Position numbers and translations under genes: made by a program. This document shows, one piece after another, positions 43,919 to 53,221 of a DNA stretch of 64,000 nt. The stretch's first letter is position 1. Each line of letters opens with the position of its first letter. This stretch comes from Segatella oulorum JCM 14966 (GTDB taxonomy: Bacteria; Bacteroidota; Bacteroidia; Bacteroidales; Bacteroidaceae), in NCBI RefSeq assembly GCF_000613785.1, contig NZ_BAJQ01000006.1, positions 1-64,000 on the forward strand, given 5' to 3'. The notes under the pieces are model-generated. The model did no database searches, had not been told where the DNA came from, and saw only the letters and a list, made by a program, of their open reading frames with translations.

Positions 43919-43977
43919 CAAAGATAGTTTCTTACTTGAAAAGTCCGTTCCCCAAAAAATAAACCTTTTATATTAAC
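43919..43977 (-). promoter_or_regulatory. Promoter of the 43895 operon with GTTAATATAA box
   Basis: On the minus strand GTTAATATAA (43977-43968) is followed by TATCTTTG (43926-43919), 51 nt from box start to -7 start. The upstream part TTTTGAAAAT is shared with the tra promoter. There is no TTTG at the -33 position. It is divergent from the next promoter. Confidence 0.75.
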
Positions 43978-44027
43978 ATTTTCAAAACGTTTTTGGGCGG
44001 TTTTACGGTGTTTTTCGTTTTTGAAAT

Positions 44028-44087
44028 GTTAATATAAGACTTCCTTTTTTTTCGAGCCCCCTATTAAAACGGTTTATTTTATTTTTG
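44028..44087 (+). promoter_or_regulatory. Promoter of the 44108 operon with GTTAATATAA box
   Basis: GTTAATATAA (44028-44037) and TATTTTTG (44080-44087) are 52 nt apart (start to start). The ATG at 44108 follows 20 nt after the -7 box. The region 43968-44037 therefore carries two divergent boxes of the same regulon, back to back. Confidence 0.75.
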
Positions 44088-44107
44088 TAATCATAAAATA
44101 CGAGTAG

Positions 44108-45121
44108 ATGGTTATACATTTTAGACATATCTTCATGGCTGTTTTGAGTCTGTTCAGTCTTTTTTGTCATGCACAAAAGAATATCCCCGATGCCAGTCAT
44201 CAGGATTACTGGATAGACAAATACCTTAGTGTCAGTTTCCCCTTACAAAGTGTCGAGATCAATTCTCCGTTCGGTATTCGTAAAGATCCATTCACCGGCA
44301 AGGAAAAAGAACACTGTGGCTTGGACTTGAAAGCTCATTATGAGAAAGTCCTTGCCATGTTTGACGGTTACATCGCAAATATAGGCTATGACTCCGGATC
44401 CGGCAATTACATCATCATGCGTCATGGTGATTACACCATCAGCTATTGTCATCTTTCTCAAATTTGGGTAAAGAAAGGAGATAGAATCTATGCAGGAGAC
44501 CCGGTTGGAGTCAGCGGTTCTTCCGGTCGTTCGACGGGGCCACACCTTCATGTCACCAGCCGGTTAAGGGGACGGCTCGAAGATCCCTATAACCTCCTTG
44601 TTTACATAAGAGACGTAAAGTTGCAGTGTATCACAGCTCTCCATGTCAGCGAGGAAACCCTTCTTTCTCCTGACGCATTTTTCAAAAAATATGCCCATGC
44701 AGCCATGAGACAACAGCAGAAATACGGCATCCCTGCTTCCGTCATCCTTGCTCAAATGGCACTTGAAAGCAGTTGGGGAAACAGCAGTCTGGCCCAGGCA
44801 GGATTCAATTACTTCGGCATCAAGGCCAACAGGAACTGGCTGGACAGCGGACTCCCATACAGTGTCCATGACGATGATCGGCCTAATGAGAAATTCTGCA
44901 ATTTTGCATCTCCGGAAGCCAGCATGGAATATCATTCAAGACTGTTGATGAGCGATCGCTATAAGCAGTGTTGGAAATACAGTTCCACGGATTTTCACAA
45001 TTGGCTCGTTTCCATCAAGTCTGCCGGATATGCCACGGCAAGAGATTATGTACAGAAATGCGAGCGCATTATCATGAAGCACAAGCTCTACCTCTACGAC
45101 GTAGCCGCTGAACGGCTATAA
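44108..45121 (+). CDS. M23 peptidase plus glucosaminidase (cell-wall hydrolase, swapped domain order)
   Basis: 337 residues with a signal peptide (HIFMAVLSLFSLFCHA). The M23 domain is first (about 45-165) with EHCGLDLK (about 69), YCHLSQIW and GPHLHVTS (about 144). The GH73-like domain is second (about 195-335: GIPASVILAQMALESSWGNS with the catalytic Glu). The order is the reverse of the 37722 protein, yet both keep all catalytic residues. The signal peptide implies periplasmic action on the donor wall, in contrast to the unsigned 37722 protein. Confidence 0.85.
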   Translation: MVIHFRHIFMAVLSLFSLFCHAQKNIPDASHQDYWIDKYLSVSFPLQSVEINSPFGIRKDPFTGKEKEHCGLDLKAHYEKVLAMFDGYIANIGYDSGSGNYIIMRHGDYTISYCHLSQIWVKKGDRIYAGDPVGVSGSSGRSTGPHLHVTSRLRGRLEDPYNLLVYIRDVKLQCITALHVSEETLLSPDAFFKKYAHAAMRQQQKYGIPASVILAQMALESSWGNSSLAQAGFNYFGIKANRNWLDSGLPYSVHDDDRPNEKFCNFASPEASMEYHSRLLMSDRYKQCWKYSSTDFHNWLVSIKSAGYATARDYVQKCERIIMKHKLYLYDVAAERL

Positions 45122-45132
45122 TACTATATAAT

Positions 45133-46368
45133 GTGTATAAACAAAGAAAAAACATAATGAAAAAAATCTTCTTTTTATTGTCAACCCTTACATTCATAGG
45201 TTATGACATCCACGCACAGGTCGTGTACGGTAATGACGAACGAATCTATGTGAACTCTGTGCGTGAGATTCCGGCAAGCTATGCAAGTCATCCGACAGGC
45301 CTGCCAAGTCCGATAGACGGTCAGGCAAAATATAAGCTGTCAGGTTTGGGTGACAATTGGTTTGTATCCGCACAGGGTGGTTTTATCTCTTTCTTGGGAG
45401 ATCCCGTCTCACACACGGACTTTAACGGTAGAACCAAGGTGGGGTTAGAACTTTCCATCGGGAAATGGCACTCGCCGTATTTTGGGACACGACTGGTCTA
45501 TCAAGGCTTTAAGTTTGTCGATTCCCAACGTGCCCCCCAGTCCTTTGGCAGCTATCATGCAGACCTACTTCTTAACGTGTCTTCCTTCTTCCGACCCTCT
45601 TTTGAGAAGCCGGCAAAATGGAACATAAGTCCCTATATGGGAGCAGGAATTATCCGGCATAATCAATTGAAGAAAAATTCCTTTGCCTTTTCCTATGGTA
45701 TCTTGGGAACTTGCAGCCTAAGTGAGCGTATCAGCATTTCTGCCTCTCTTGGTGGAACGACAACCCGTCGTGATTTTGACGGATATGGAGAGAAAGGCCG
45801 TTTGGGAGACAATCTCCTTTCGGGAAGTGTCGGTTTGGCCATTGGGATTGGACATTTAGGTTGGAAAGTCAAAAAACACAAGTTGGTGTCAGCGAATGAA
45901 GATGTATTGCAGCATCCGACAATAACCGACTTGACTCCCTATCCACACAATAATTACAGTGGCCTTAAATCACTTCAAGAAAGACTTGCCAATGGGAATA
46001 CGGAGAGCGTTTCCGGGAATGACGATGAGAACATTGCGCGGTTTGACGCTCCAATCTTGTTCTTCTTCAAGCGTAATACCACGGAATTTGTCGACAAACA
46101 GCAGTTGGTCAACATTCAGGAGATTGCAGCAGCTGTCAAGGAGTATAACTTGGAAGTGCGTGTCGTAGGTTCCGCAGACAGCAAGACAGGGACACCCAAG
46201 CATAACAGGAAACTTTCCATCAAACGCTGCCGCTATATTGCCAAGCTACTGATAAACGCCGGTGTTCCGAAATCGAAGATGACCGGAGCAACCAGGGGCG
46301 GTATCAATCTTTATAAGCCTTATACAGCCAACCGCCACACCTGCGTGATCCTGTATAAGCAAAAGTAA
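45133..46368 (+). CDS. OmpA-family outer-membrane protein
   Basis: 411 residues with a signal peptide (IFFLLSTLTFIGYDIHAQ; start at 45133 or the internal ATG at 45157, which gives MKKIFFLL and is more typical). A beta-rich region (about 70-270) is followed by a C-terminal OmpA-like peptidoglycan-binding domain (about 300-410: VNIQEIAAAVKEYNLEVRVV ... HNRKLSIKRCRYIAKLLINA). It likely anchors the transfer complex to the cell wall or outer membrane. Confidence 0.75.
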   Translation: MYKQRKNIMKKIFFLLSTLTFIGYDIHAQVVYGNDERIYVNSVREIPASYASHPTGLPSPIDGQAKYKLSGLGDNWFVSAQGGFISFLGDPVSHTDFNGRTKVGLELSIGKWHSPYFGTRLVYQGFKFVDSQRAPQSFGSYHADLLLNVSSFFRPSFEKPAKWNISPYMGAGIIRHNQLKKNSFAFSYGILGTCSLSERISISASLGGTTTRRDFDGYGEKGRLGDNLLSGSVGLAIGIGHLGWKVKKHKLVSANEDVLQHPTITDLTPYPHNNYSGLKSLQERLANGNTESVSGNDDENIARFDAPILFFFKRNTTEFVDKQQLVNIQEIAAAVKEYNLEVRVVGSADSKTGTPKHNRKLSIKRCRYIAKLLINAGVPKSKMTGATRGGINLYKPYTANRHTCVILYKQK

Positions 46369-46389
46369 GAAGAATTAAAACAGAATAAT

Positions 46390-48936
46390 ATGACCATTTT
46401 AAGAAAGAATACCAACTATGGTGTAACGGACATCTCACCGCGTCTACAAGATACGCTCAATGCCAACGGCATGCAGGCTCATATCACCATGACACAGACC
46501 GGTGATTATGAACTTGTCACCTTGTCCCATAATTCATCCGAACCCAGGCGTTATCCTCTCGACCAACAACAGGTTGAGAGCCTGATGAACGGAGGCACAT
46601 CCGCATGGGACAAGAAGGCCTACAACACCTTTGTCGGCATCGTTAAGGAAGATTATTATATCCCTGGCTCATTTGTCGCAGCCCGCAATGCCAACAGTCC
46701 TGTCAACATGGGACTTGACGGGCACAGGCTTGCCCCGGGAGAATATGGATACAGAGAACCGCGTTTCTTTTACCCTTTTGAAGGGCCGAGATACGGGCGC
46801 TTTGACAGCATCATAGACGGTTTGATGGGACTTGCCCATGGTGGGCGCATCAGGCGCATAGACGGGAGACCCTTTTATGCCAACAGCGCACCTGTCGTTA
46901 TAGACCGTCCTGACGGACGTTTGCGTCCCGGAGAGATGAAAACAGGTGCCTATGGGTTTTATGACAAGGGTATGAAGCAGAAACAGGACGTTCTTCAGTC
47001 CATGAGTATCAGCGAACAGCAGCTTCCCAAGGTGGAACGCCCGAAAGGACAATCCGTCCCCCTTAACTCTATCAGTTCACCGGTCTATATGTCAGCAGAG
47101 AAATTCCAACAGGTGCTGTCTTCACACGGAGTTGTCGTAGACGAAAAGAACAACCTGCTGACCATCAAGTCTGCGTCCGTTCCTACCAACCTTGAATACA
47201 AGCTGAACCCTGATGAGACGAAGAAACTCATGAACGAAAAATTCAAGTACAGCGACAAAAAGGGTGTACACAATAAGGATGGTGTATCTGTCAATGAACG
47301 GCTTGCCATCCTGAATGCCGTCATAGGGAAAGACTTTACCGATAAGATAACCGTAGAGATGCTTAACAGCAAGGACTATGTAGACATTAAGCTGAAACCC
47401 GAAGTGGAGAAAGAGCTGGGGCTTCATCAGGAAGCAGCCAACCAATATATGGCATCCAAACTTGACATCATAGACATGAAAGACATGCGCGAGGACTATC
47501 GAAGCGGTTTCTTAGATCGCTGGAACTCTATCGGTGTCGTCGACGGACGTGGCCTTAATCCAAACGAAGGTTTCTATCTTCCGGTAAAGGACGGACGTGC
47601 CGTCTCTGTCGGTGAGATTCAGGTGTCGCCCGTCAATGACGGCAAGAGTGCGACTACGTTTCGCATGACTGCCGTAATCAACAATCAGGTGATGTCACAT
47701 GACATCTCCAAGGAGGACTATATCAAGTTCATCAACTATAATGACGAGTACCGCCTGAAACTGTTCGACAAGGTGTTTGATGAAGTCAAGATAAAGGACG
47801 CGTCCAACGGTGTCTTGGAAGATCCTGTGCGTTCAGGCAGGATTGAGGATGCAGACGGTGTTGCCGTATTGAACGGTCATTACAACCTTGTTAATGACAA
47901 TGTTTCCGCTGCGATTACCGGAGCGATGGCCTACAAGGATCAGATTTCCGGCAATTACATGCTGAATATGCGGGAGAGCAAGGATATTGGTATGTGGTCA
48001 TATAAGATTACCGAAGAGCAGTATCTTGCTTTCAAGAATGCAGATGATGACGGCAAGGCAAGGCTGCTTTCCACCATCATTCCCATAACCGATGAAAACA
48101 AGCAGCCTTTGTCTGTTGTCAAAGAAATCAGGCTGCCCCTCTCCACCGCAGAGAAACGCGTGTCTTCCTATTCGGAGAATATAGACATGAAGGACGCTTT
48201 GCAAAGTGGCGCCGGCAGACCATACAATGAGCGTATGGCAGATGCTTTGAACAAAACGATTTTTAAGGATGCTGAACATATCAAGGCCACAGCCCTGGCC
48301 GGGACAGATGTGAAAGCCGTCGCCCAAGGCGAAGCGAAATTGGTGGCAGAGGGAAAAGCTCAACCCACATTGACTGAATTACGGGAAAACGTAAAGATTG
48401 CCCTGAAAGGAGAAGCCGGCGTAAACGGACAATCATTGGAGAACTCGAAGCCCAGCAAAGAATGGGTCAGAAGCGGTGGCCATGGGAGGGCAACCGAAGT
48501 CGGGGATATTGCCGTGGAACGCTTGCGTGACGCAGAAGGCAAGGTCATAGAAGGGAAGTACAAGATGACCGCCGTCATAGACGGTAATGTCTTTTCCCAT
48601 GAGATCACCCAAAAAGATTTCGACAAGTTTCGTGCCATCAACGACACCCAGCGCATGAAGCTCTTCGATAAGATATTCCCCGAAGTGGAGATGAAGACCA
48701 AAGCGGGCCACGGCTTCAACTTGGGAGCTGCTATCCTTGCTGCCGTCTCCGTGGGAATGGATGTTGTCGGTTCTGTCATGGCAGAGCCACGTCCCCGCCC
48801 TGAATTTTATGCAAGCCGAAATGTCTTCTCCAAGCCTGGTGTAGCCTCTCCCGAAGCGGTCTCTGCTGCCCTTTACGAGTCAGAGAGTGAACATCTAAGA
48901 AGAGAACCATCGGAAGGCAGGGGAATGGGCATTTAA
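46390..48936 (+). CDS. Large DUF3945-like repeat protein, 848 aa
   Basis: No signal peptide. Two copies of a unit of about 45 residues are clear: FRMTAVINNQVMSHDISKED ... LFDKVFDEV (about 430-475) and YKMTAVIDGNVFSHEITQKD ... LFDKIFPEV (about 725-770); a third, weaker copy lies at about 520-565 (YMLNMRESKDIGMWSYKITE). The same unit ends the ArdC-like protein. The C-terminal part has a hydrophobic helix (NLGAAILAAVSVGMDVVGSV). Such units are probably protein- or DNA-interaction modules; the function here is unknown. Confidence 0.6.
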   Translation: MTILRKNTNYGVTDISPRLQDTLNANGMQAHITMTQTGDYELVTLSHNSSEPRRYPLDQQQVESLMNGGTSAWDKKAYNTFVGIVKEDYYIPGSFVAARNANSPVNMGLDGHRLAPGEYGYREPRFFYPFEGPRYGRFDSIIDGLMGLAHGGRIRRIDGRPFYANSAPVVIDRPDGRLRPGEMKTGAYGFYDKGMKQKQDVLQSMSISEQQLPKVERPKGQSVPLNSISSPVYMSAEKFQQVLSSHGVVVDEKNNLLTIKSASVPTNLEYKLNPDETKKLMNEKFKYSDKKGVHNKDGVSVNERLAILNAVIGKDFTDKITVEMLNSKDYVDIKLKPEVEKELGLHQEAANQYMASKLDIIDMKDMREDYRSGFLDRWNSIGVVDGRGLNPNEGFYLPVKDGRAVSVGEIQVSPVNDGKSATTFRMTAVINNQVMSHDISKEDYIKFINYNDEYRLKLFDKVFDEVKIKDASNGVLEDPVRSGRIEDADGVAVLNGHYNLVNDNVSAAITGAMAYKDQISGNYMLNMRESKDIGMWSYKITEEQYLAFKNADDDGKARLLSTIIPITDENKQPLSVVKEIRLPLSTAEKRVSSYSENIDMKDALQSGAGRPYNERMADALNKTIFKDAEHIKATALAGTDVKAVAQGEAKLVAEGKAQPTLTELRENVKIALKGEAGVNGQSLENSKPSKEWVRSGGHGRATEVGDIAVERLRDAEGKVIEGKYKMTAVIDGNVFSHEITQKDFDKFRAINDTQRMKLFDKIFPEVEMKTKAGHGFNLGAAILAAVSVGMDVVGSVMAEPRPRPEFYASRNVFSKPGVASPEAVSAALYESESEHLRREPSEGRGMGI

Positions 48937-48956
48937 TCATCAATAACGTCCGTTAT

Positions 48957-49454
48957 ATGTTCAATCATGAATTTATGCCATTCCAAACGGTAACAATCCG
49001 TCCCCATTGGGGGCAGTTCTGTATCAATGAGCTACCGGTAATCTTATTGTGCCTGGCAAGTTATTGGATAAGCAGCTTTATGGAGTTTCGTTTCCATGAG
49101 CTTTTGATATGGCCGGCATTGTTCCTTACTTTCTACTTGTTTTTTCAAGTGGTCTATATGGCAAGGATCGAATATGTTCTGACAGGGGAGCAGTTAATCA
49201 CCCTTCACGGTGTGCTCTCCCACTCAACGGACTATATCGAGCTTTACCGTGTCGTCGACTACCGGCAGCACCAGTCGTTACCCCAGCAGCTCTTCGGTTT
49301 GAAGACCATCACCATCTATTCCGGGGACAGGAATAGTCCCCAGCTGGATATGATAGGCATCAAGGCAAGGGTGGATATTGTCAGCGAGATACGCAAACGT
49401 GTGGAATTTAACAAGAAAAGGAAAGGTATTTATGAGATTACAAACAGGCCTTAG
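48957..49454 (+). CDS. Membrane protein with bacterial PH domain
   Basis: 165 residues with two membrane helices (about 21-62) and a PH-like beta domain (about 75-150: EYVLTGEQLITLHGVLSHST ... YRVVDYRQHQSLPQQLFGLK). The pattern is that of the bPH2/DUF304 membrane proteins. It overlaps the next gene by 23 nt if that starts at 49432. The role in conjugation is unknown. Confidence 0.7.
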   Translation: MFNHEFMPFQTVTIRPHWGQFCINELPVILLCLASYWISSFMEFRFHELLIWPALFLTFYLFFQVVYMARIEYVLTGEQLITLHGVLSHSTDYIELYRVVDYRQHQSLPQQLFGLKTITIYSGDRNSPQLDMIGIKARVDIVSEIRKRVEFNKKRKGIYEITNRP

Positions 49455-50175
49455 ACGCGTTTTTGCACTTATAGCCCTCTCTGTCGGAACCATACCGGCA
49501 TCTGCACAGGGACTTTCATCATCTAATCCGCTTGAATATGCCGCAATTGCAGGCGGTGAGGAACTTATTGGCAATCAGATAAAGAAGCAGTCAAAAGCCA
49601 TGGCTGCCATTGCTGTGGAGCAGGGAGCCATGACGGTGGCCAATACCAAGATGAAACAGTGGGAACAAAAATACAATTCCTATTTGAAGACAGCTTCCGG
49701 ATATGCTTCTGCCATAAAATCTGCCACCTCCCTTTATGCCGACGGGATGCAGACGCTCACGGCACTATGGGAAGTCCATACGGCATGTAGAATCAATCCC
49801 CAAGGAATAGCTGCTTCCCTGTCGATGAATAATCTCTATTTGGAAACGGCGACAGAATTTATCCGTACTTACAGGGCATTGAAGAATGTAATTGCCAAGG
49901 GAGGGGAAGGCAATATGCTCAACGGTGCGGAGAGGACGCAGATGCTGTGGAATCTGACAAACAATTTAGAACGGTTGAACCGAAAACTCCGGCTGTTGTC
50001 AGTGAGTGTCACAATGCACTCTTTAGATGATGTGTGGAACAGGGCTGTCACCGGTAAGATTAACAAGAGTAACAAGGTGCTGGCCAAGGAATCGTCCAAG
50101 CGGATGTGCAGGGCAATCAGCAATGTTGCCAAGTTTTATAAATACAGGCAGACACATAAGCCATGGGGACAATGA
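49432..50175 (+). CDS. Periplasmic VirB5/TraI-like helical protein
   Basis: From ATG 49432 the product is 247 residues with a signal peptide (MRLQTGLRRVFALIALSVGT, cleavage after ASA). This start is preferred over the one at 49378 because it puts the signal peptide at the N terminus. The mature protein is helical with long amphipathic segments (about 65-130) as in VirB5 and TraI. It pairs with the next gene, which has the same plan, and with 19074. Confidence 0.6.
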   Translation: MRLQTGLRRVFALIALSVGTIPASAQGLSSSNPLEYAAIAGGEELIGNQIKKQSKAMAAIAVEQGAMTVANTKMKQWEQKYNSYLKTASGYASAIKSATSLYADGMQTLTALWEVHTACRINPQGIAASLSMNNLYLETATEFIRTYRALKNVIAKGGEGNMLNGAERTQMLWNLTNNLERLNRKLRLLSVSVTMHSLDDVWNRAVTGKINKSNKVLAKESSKRMCRAISNVAKFYKYRQTHKPWGQ

Positions 50176-50891
50176 ACAACATCAGGCGGGCAACCATCAG
50201 CGTCATTTTAGGGTTTTCCCTTTCCATAAGCCTGTTTGCACAGAATGGGCCGGATGGTGTCAGGGCCGGGATGTTTGCCGCTTATGCCCAACAAGCAAAG
50301 AAGGCCTTAAGAGCGCAAGATGTTTTGTTGGCAGGAAACCTTACAGGACACAAATATTTGAAAGAGGAAGTGGCAGCGACAACGAACTTTCAACGTCAGT
50401 TCAACGATTACCTTAACAGCTTTGATGACATACTGACCGTGGCAGCCGACATATACGGCATTTACATGGAAGTGGATGAAGCAATGAAAAACGTGAAAGT
50501 TGTCAAGGGTATTGTCGTGCGGCAACCGGCTAATGTCCTGGCGGTAGCTTTCTCACAGTCAAAGAACAACATCTATACCGACATTATCGAGAACGGTCTG
50601 AAACTCGCAGCAGACATCGAGCAGATCCTGCCGTTGAAAAAAGACCAGGACAAGAATGCCAAGATGACCCAATATGAACGGTTCAAAGTTATGGACAACA
50701 TCCGCCTGAACTTGCGTACGCTCAACAGGAAGCTCCGTACTCTAAGTCGTTTGATACATTACACAACGATCATGGATTCATGGTATGACCTGAAAGGAAC
50801 CGGAAAGGAATACCAGCCTCGCAAGATGGGATCTATAACAAAAAAATGTCTGAAGACTTGGATGAAACATGCCAAAGGCGTTAAATACTAA
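50163..50891 (+). CDS. Periplasmic VirB5/TraI-like helical protein, second copy
   Basis: 242 residues, signal peptide (IRRATISVILGFSLSISLFA) and a helical body. The C-terminal half NLRTLNRKLRTLSRLIHYTT resembles NLERLNRKLRLLSVSVTMHS in the preceding protein, so the two are likely diverged tandem copies. The start overlaps the previous stop by 13 nt. Likely a periplasmic component of the mating apparatus. Confidence 0.6.
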   Translation: MGTMNNIRRATISVILGFSLSISLFAQNGPDGVRAGMFAAYAQQAKKALRAQDVLLAGNLTGHKYLKEEVAATTNFQRQFNDYLNSFDDILTVAADIYGIYMEVDEAMKNVKVVKGIVVRQPANVLAVAFSQSKNNIYTDIIENGLKLAADIEQILPLKKDQDKNAKMTQYERFKVMDNIRLNLRTLNRKLRTLSRLIHYTTIMDSWYDLKGTGKEYQPRKMGSITKKCLKTWMKHAKGVKY

Positions 50892-50896
50892 AAGCA

Positions 50897-53140
50897 ATGG
50901 AAGAAAGTAAAGAAATACAGGGAACGTACAGTATTTTCAGGACAACCATATATGTATCACTCCTTTTGGAGTTCTTCATGTATGCCTTGGATCCGGCTGC
51001 GTTGAGCAGATTAGGAGGTATCGTGAACAGTTTTCATCATCGGCTCGGGATACTGTCCGTGTATCAGTTCCTTCCCTACTCAAAGATGGTTACGCTCATG
51101 CTGGTAATCATCACCTGCATAGGTACAAAGAACAAGAAACAGATAGAGTTCGATGCACGCAAAATGGTATTCTATCCGTTTGCCCTCGGCTTTGGTTTAG
51201 TAGTGGCTTCTGTGCTTGTCTATAACAGCGATTGGCATGTCAGGTTGTGGATCCTGAAAGCCAATGTGTGGGTTTATATGGGCGTGTCTGTCATAGGGAC
51301 AATACTCGTCCATACAGCCCTTGACAATGTATCGAAATATTTCAAGGATGGCATGCTCAAAGACCGCTTCAATTTCGAGAATGAGAGTTTCGAGCAGACA
51401 ACAGAGCTTGTCGAGAACAAGTATTCCGTCAATATCCCTATGCGTTACTACTACAAGGGTAAGTTCAGGAGGGGTTGGATCAATATTGTCAATCCCTTCC
51501 GAGGCACATGGGTTGTGGGCACGCCCGGTTCCGGTAAGACATTCTCTGTCATAGAGCCTTATATCCGTCAGCATTCGGCCAAGGGTTTTGCGATGGTTGT
51601 CTATGACTACAAGTTCCCGACGCTTGCAACCAAGCTCTATTATCATTATAGGAAAAATCAGGTGCAAGGTAACCTGCCAAAAGACTGTAACTTCAATATC
51701 ATTAACTTTGTCAATATTGAGTACAGCGCACGCGTCAATCCTATCCAGCAGAAATACATTGCGAATTTGGCGGCAGCACAGGAAACGGCAGAGACACTTA
51801 TTGAGTCCCTTCAAAAGGGACAGAAAACTTCCGGTGGTGGTTCCGACCAATTCTTCCAGACATCTGCCACCAACTTCCTTGCAGCCTGTATCTTCTTTTT
51901 CGTCAACTATAACAAGAAGCCTTTTGACGAGAACGGCAATGAACTCTTCCCCGAATACGGCGAGGATAAGGAAACCCACCATAAGCGGTTGACAGGAAGA
52001 GTCTTCAATGATACGAAACAGATTGGCAACAAGGAATACCAGGTGCAACCGGCCTATTGGAAAGGTCAGTATTCTGACATGCCCCACGTGCTCTCGTTCC
52101 TGAATCACTCCTATGATGAGATCTTTGAAGTCTTGAAGACCGATCCGGAGGTCTACCCGCTTTTGGGGCCTTTCATGACCGCCTTTGACAATGGTGCCAT
52201 GGAGCAGCTGGAAGGTATGATAGGCACGTTGCGTGTGCAGACTTCACGCTTGGCCACCAAGGAATCCTATTGGGTGTTTAGTGGGGACGATTTTGATTTG
52301 AAGGTGTCGGATCCCCGGCATCCAAGTTATCTGCTTATTGCCAATGACCCGGAAATGGAGAGCATCATTGGAGCACTCAATGCCCTGATTCTGAACCGTC
52401 TTGTCACCCGTGTCAACAGCGGTATGGGAAAGAATGTCCCGGTAAGCATCATTGTCGATGAGCTGCCGACACTCTACTTCCATAAGATAGACCGCTTGAT
52501 AGGAACCGCCCGAAGCAATAAGGTTGCAGTGACATTAGGTTTTCAGGAACTGCCGCAGTTGGAAGCAGACTATGGAAAGGTGGGCAAGGATAAGATTATT
52601 ACCACTGTAGGTAATGTCGTTTCCGGCTCTGCACGCTCAAAAGAAACGCTCGATTGGCTGTCGGGCGACATCTTCGGAAAGGTCGTACAACTCAAAAAAG
52701 GAATTACCATCGACAGGGACAGAACATCCATCAATCTCAATGAGAATATGGACAGCCTTGTTCCTGCCTCCAAAATCAGTGATATGGCTTCGGGATGGCT
52801 GTGTGGCCAGACTGCCCGGGATTTCGTCGTAACGAAGACTGGAAGACGGGGCTCGATGGATATTCAGACTGCTGAAGAATTCAGAACCACCAAGTTCTTT
52901 TGCAAGACTTCTTTTGACATGGAACAGATCAAGGCAGAGGAGACAGACTACAGCAATTATCCTATCCCGAAGTTCTACCACTTCGATTCTGAAGACTCCA
53001 AGGAGCGTATTCTATATGCCAACTTTGAGCGGATAGACCAAGAGGTAAAGAATATGATAAAGATTGTCCAGACAGAGTTCAAAAAGGAAGAAGGCACTCA
53101 AACAGCCCATAGGAAGAGCAACAGGAAGTCTTCCAAATAA
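50897..53140 (+). CDS. Type IV coupling protein (VirD4/TraG-type ATPase)
   Basis: 747 residues. N-terminal membrane helices (about 15-32, 50-75, 95-113, 118-140) anchor the protein; Walker A GTPGSGKTFSV is at about 208 and the Walker B region VSIIVDELPTLYF at about 515. The C-terminal motif with TLGFQELPQLEADYG (about 544-558) and the VSGSARSKETLDWLSG segment are those of Bacteroidetes coupling ATPases. It brings the relaxase-DNA complex to the channel. It is the last gene of the 44108 operon and is followed by a terminator. Confidence 0.92.
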   Translation: MEESKEIQGTYSIFRTTIYVSLLLEFFMYALDPAALSRLGGIVNSFHHRLGILSVYQFLPYSKMVTLMLVIITCIGTKNKKQIEFDARKMVFYPFALGFGLVVASVLVYNSDWHVRLWILKANVWVYMGVSVIGTILVHTALDNVSKYFKDGMLKDRFNFENESFEQTTELVENKYSVNIPMRYYYKGKFRRGWINIVNPFRGTWVVGTPGSGKTFSVIEPYIRQHSAKGFAMVVYDYKFPTLATKLYYHYRKNQVQGNLPKDCNFNIINFVNIEYSARVNPIQQKYIANLAAAQETAETLIESLQKGQKTSGGGSDQFFQTSATNFLAACIFFFVNYNKKPFDENGNELFPEYGEDKETHHKRLTGRVFNDTKQIGNKEYQVQPAYWKGQYSDMPHVLSFLNHSYDEIFEVLKTDPEVYPLLGPFMTAFDNGAMEQLEGMIGTLRVQTSRLATKESYWVFSGDDFDLKVSDPRHPSYLLIANDPEMESIIGALNALILNRLVTRVNSGMGKNVPVSIIVDELPTLYFHKIDRLIGTARSNKVAVTLGFQELPQLEADYGKVGKDKIITTVGNVVSGSARSKETLDWLSGDIFGKVVQLKKGITIDRDRTSINLNENMDSLVPASKISDMASGWLCGQTARDFVVTKTGRRGSMDIQTAEEFRTTKFFCKTSFDMEQIKAEETDYSNYPIPKFYHFDSEDSKERILYANFERIDQEVKNMIKIVQTEFKKEEGTQTAHRKSNRKSSK

Positions 53141-53168
53141 ACTCTTCCTTTGTTTTTATTACGTGAGA

Positions 53169-53213
53169 AAGGGTCACTTGAACTGTAAAGTTCAGATGAC
53201 CCTTCATTTTATT
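53169..53213 (+). terminator. Rho-independent terminator after the coupling protein
   Basis: AAGGGTCActTGAACT (53169-53184) pairs with AGTTCAgaTGACCCTT (53189-53204), followed by CATTTTATT. It also faces the convergent Fic gene. Confidence 0.85.
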
Positions 53214-53221
53214 CTCTCTCT

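Noticed and set aside
43967-44040. Attachment site suggested by the two facing AT-rich boxes
   Set aside because: Each half is explained as a divergent promoter box with the same spacing to a -7 element; no integrase gene is in the window.
46390-48936. Topoisomerase or primase function for the DUF3945-like protein
   Set aside because: DUF3945 units accompany such enzymes, but no Toprim or catalytic motif is present in this protein.
51197-52108. 303-codon minus-strand frame inside the coupling-protein gene
   Set aside because: Antisense shadow of a strongly supported gene with Walker motifs; no domain of its own.
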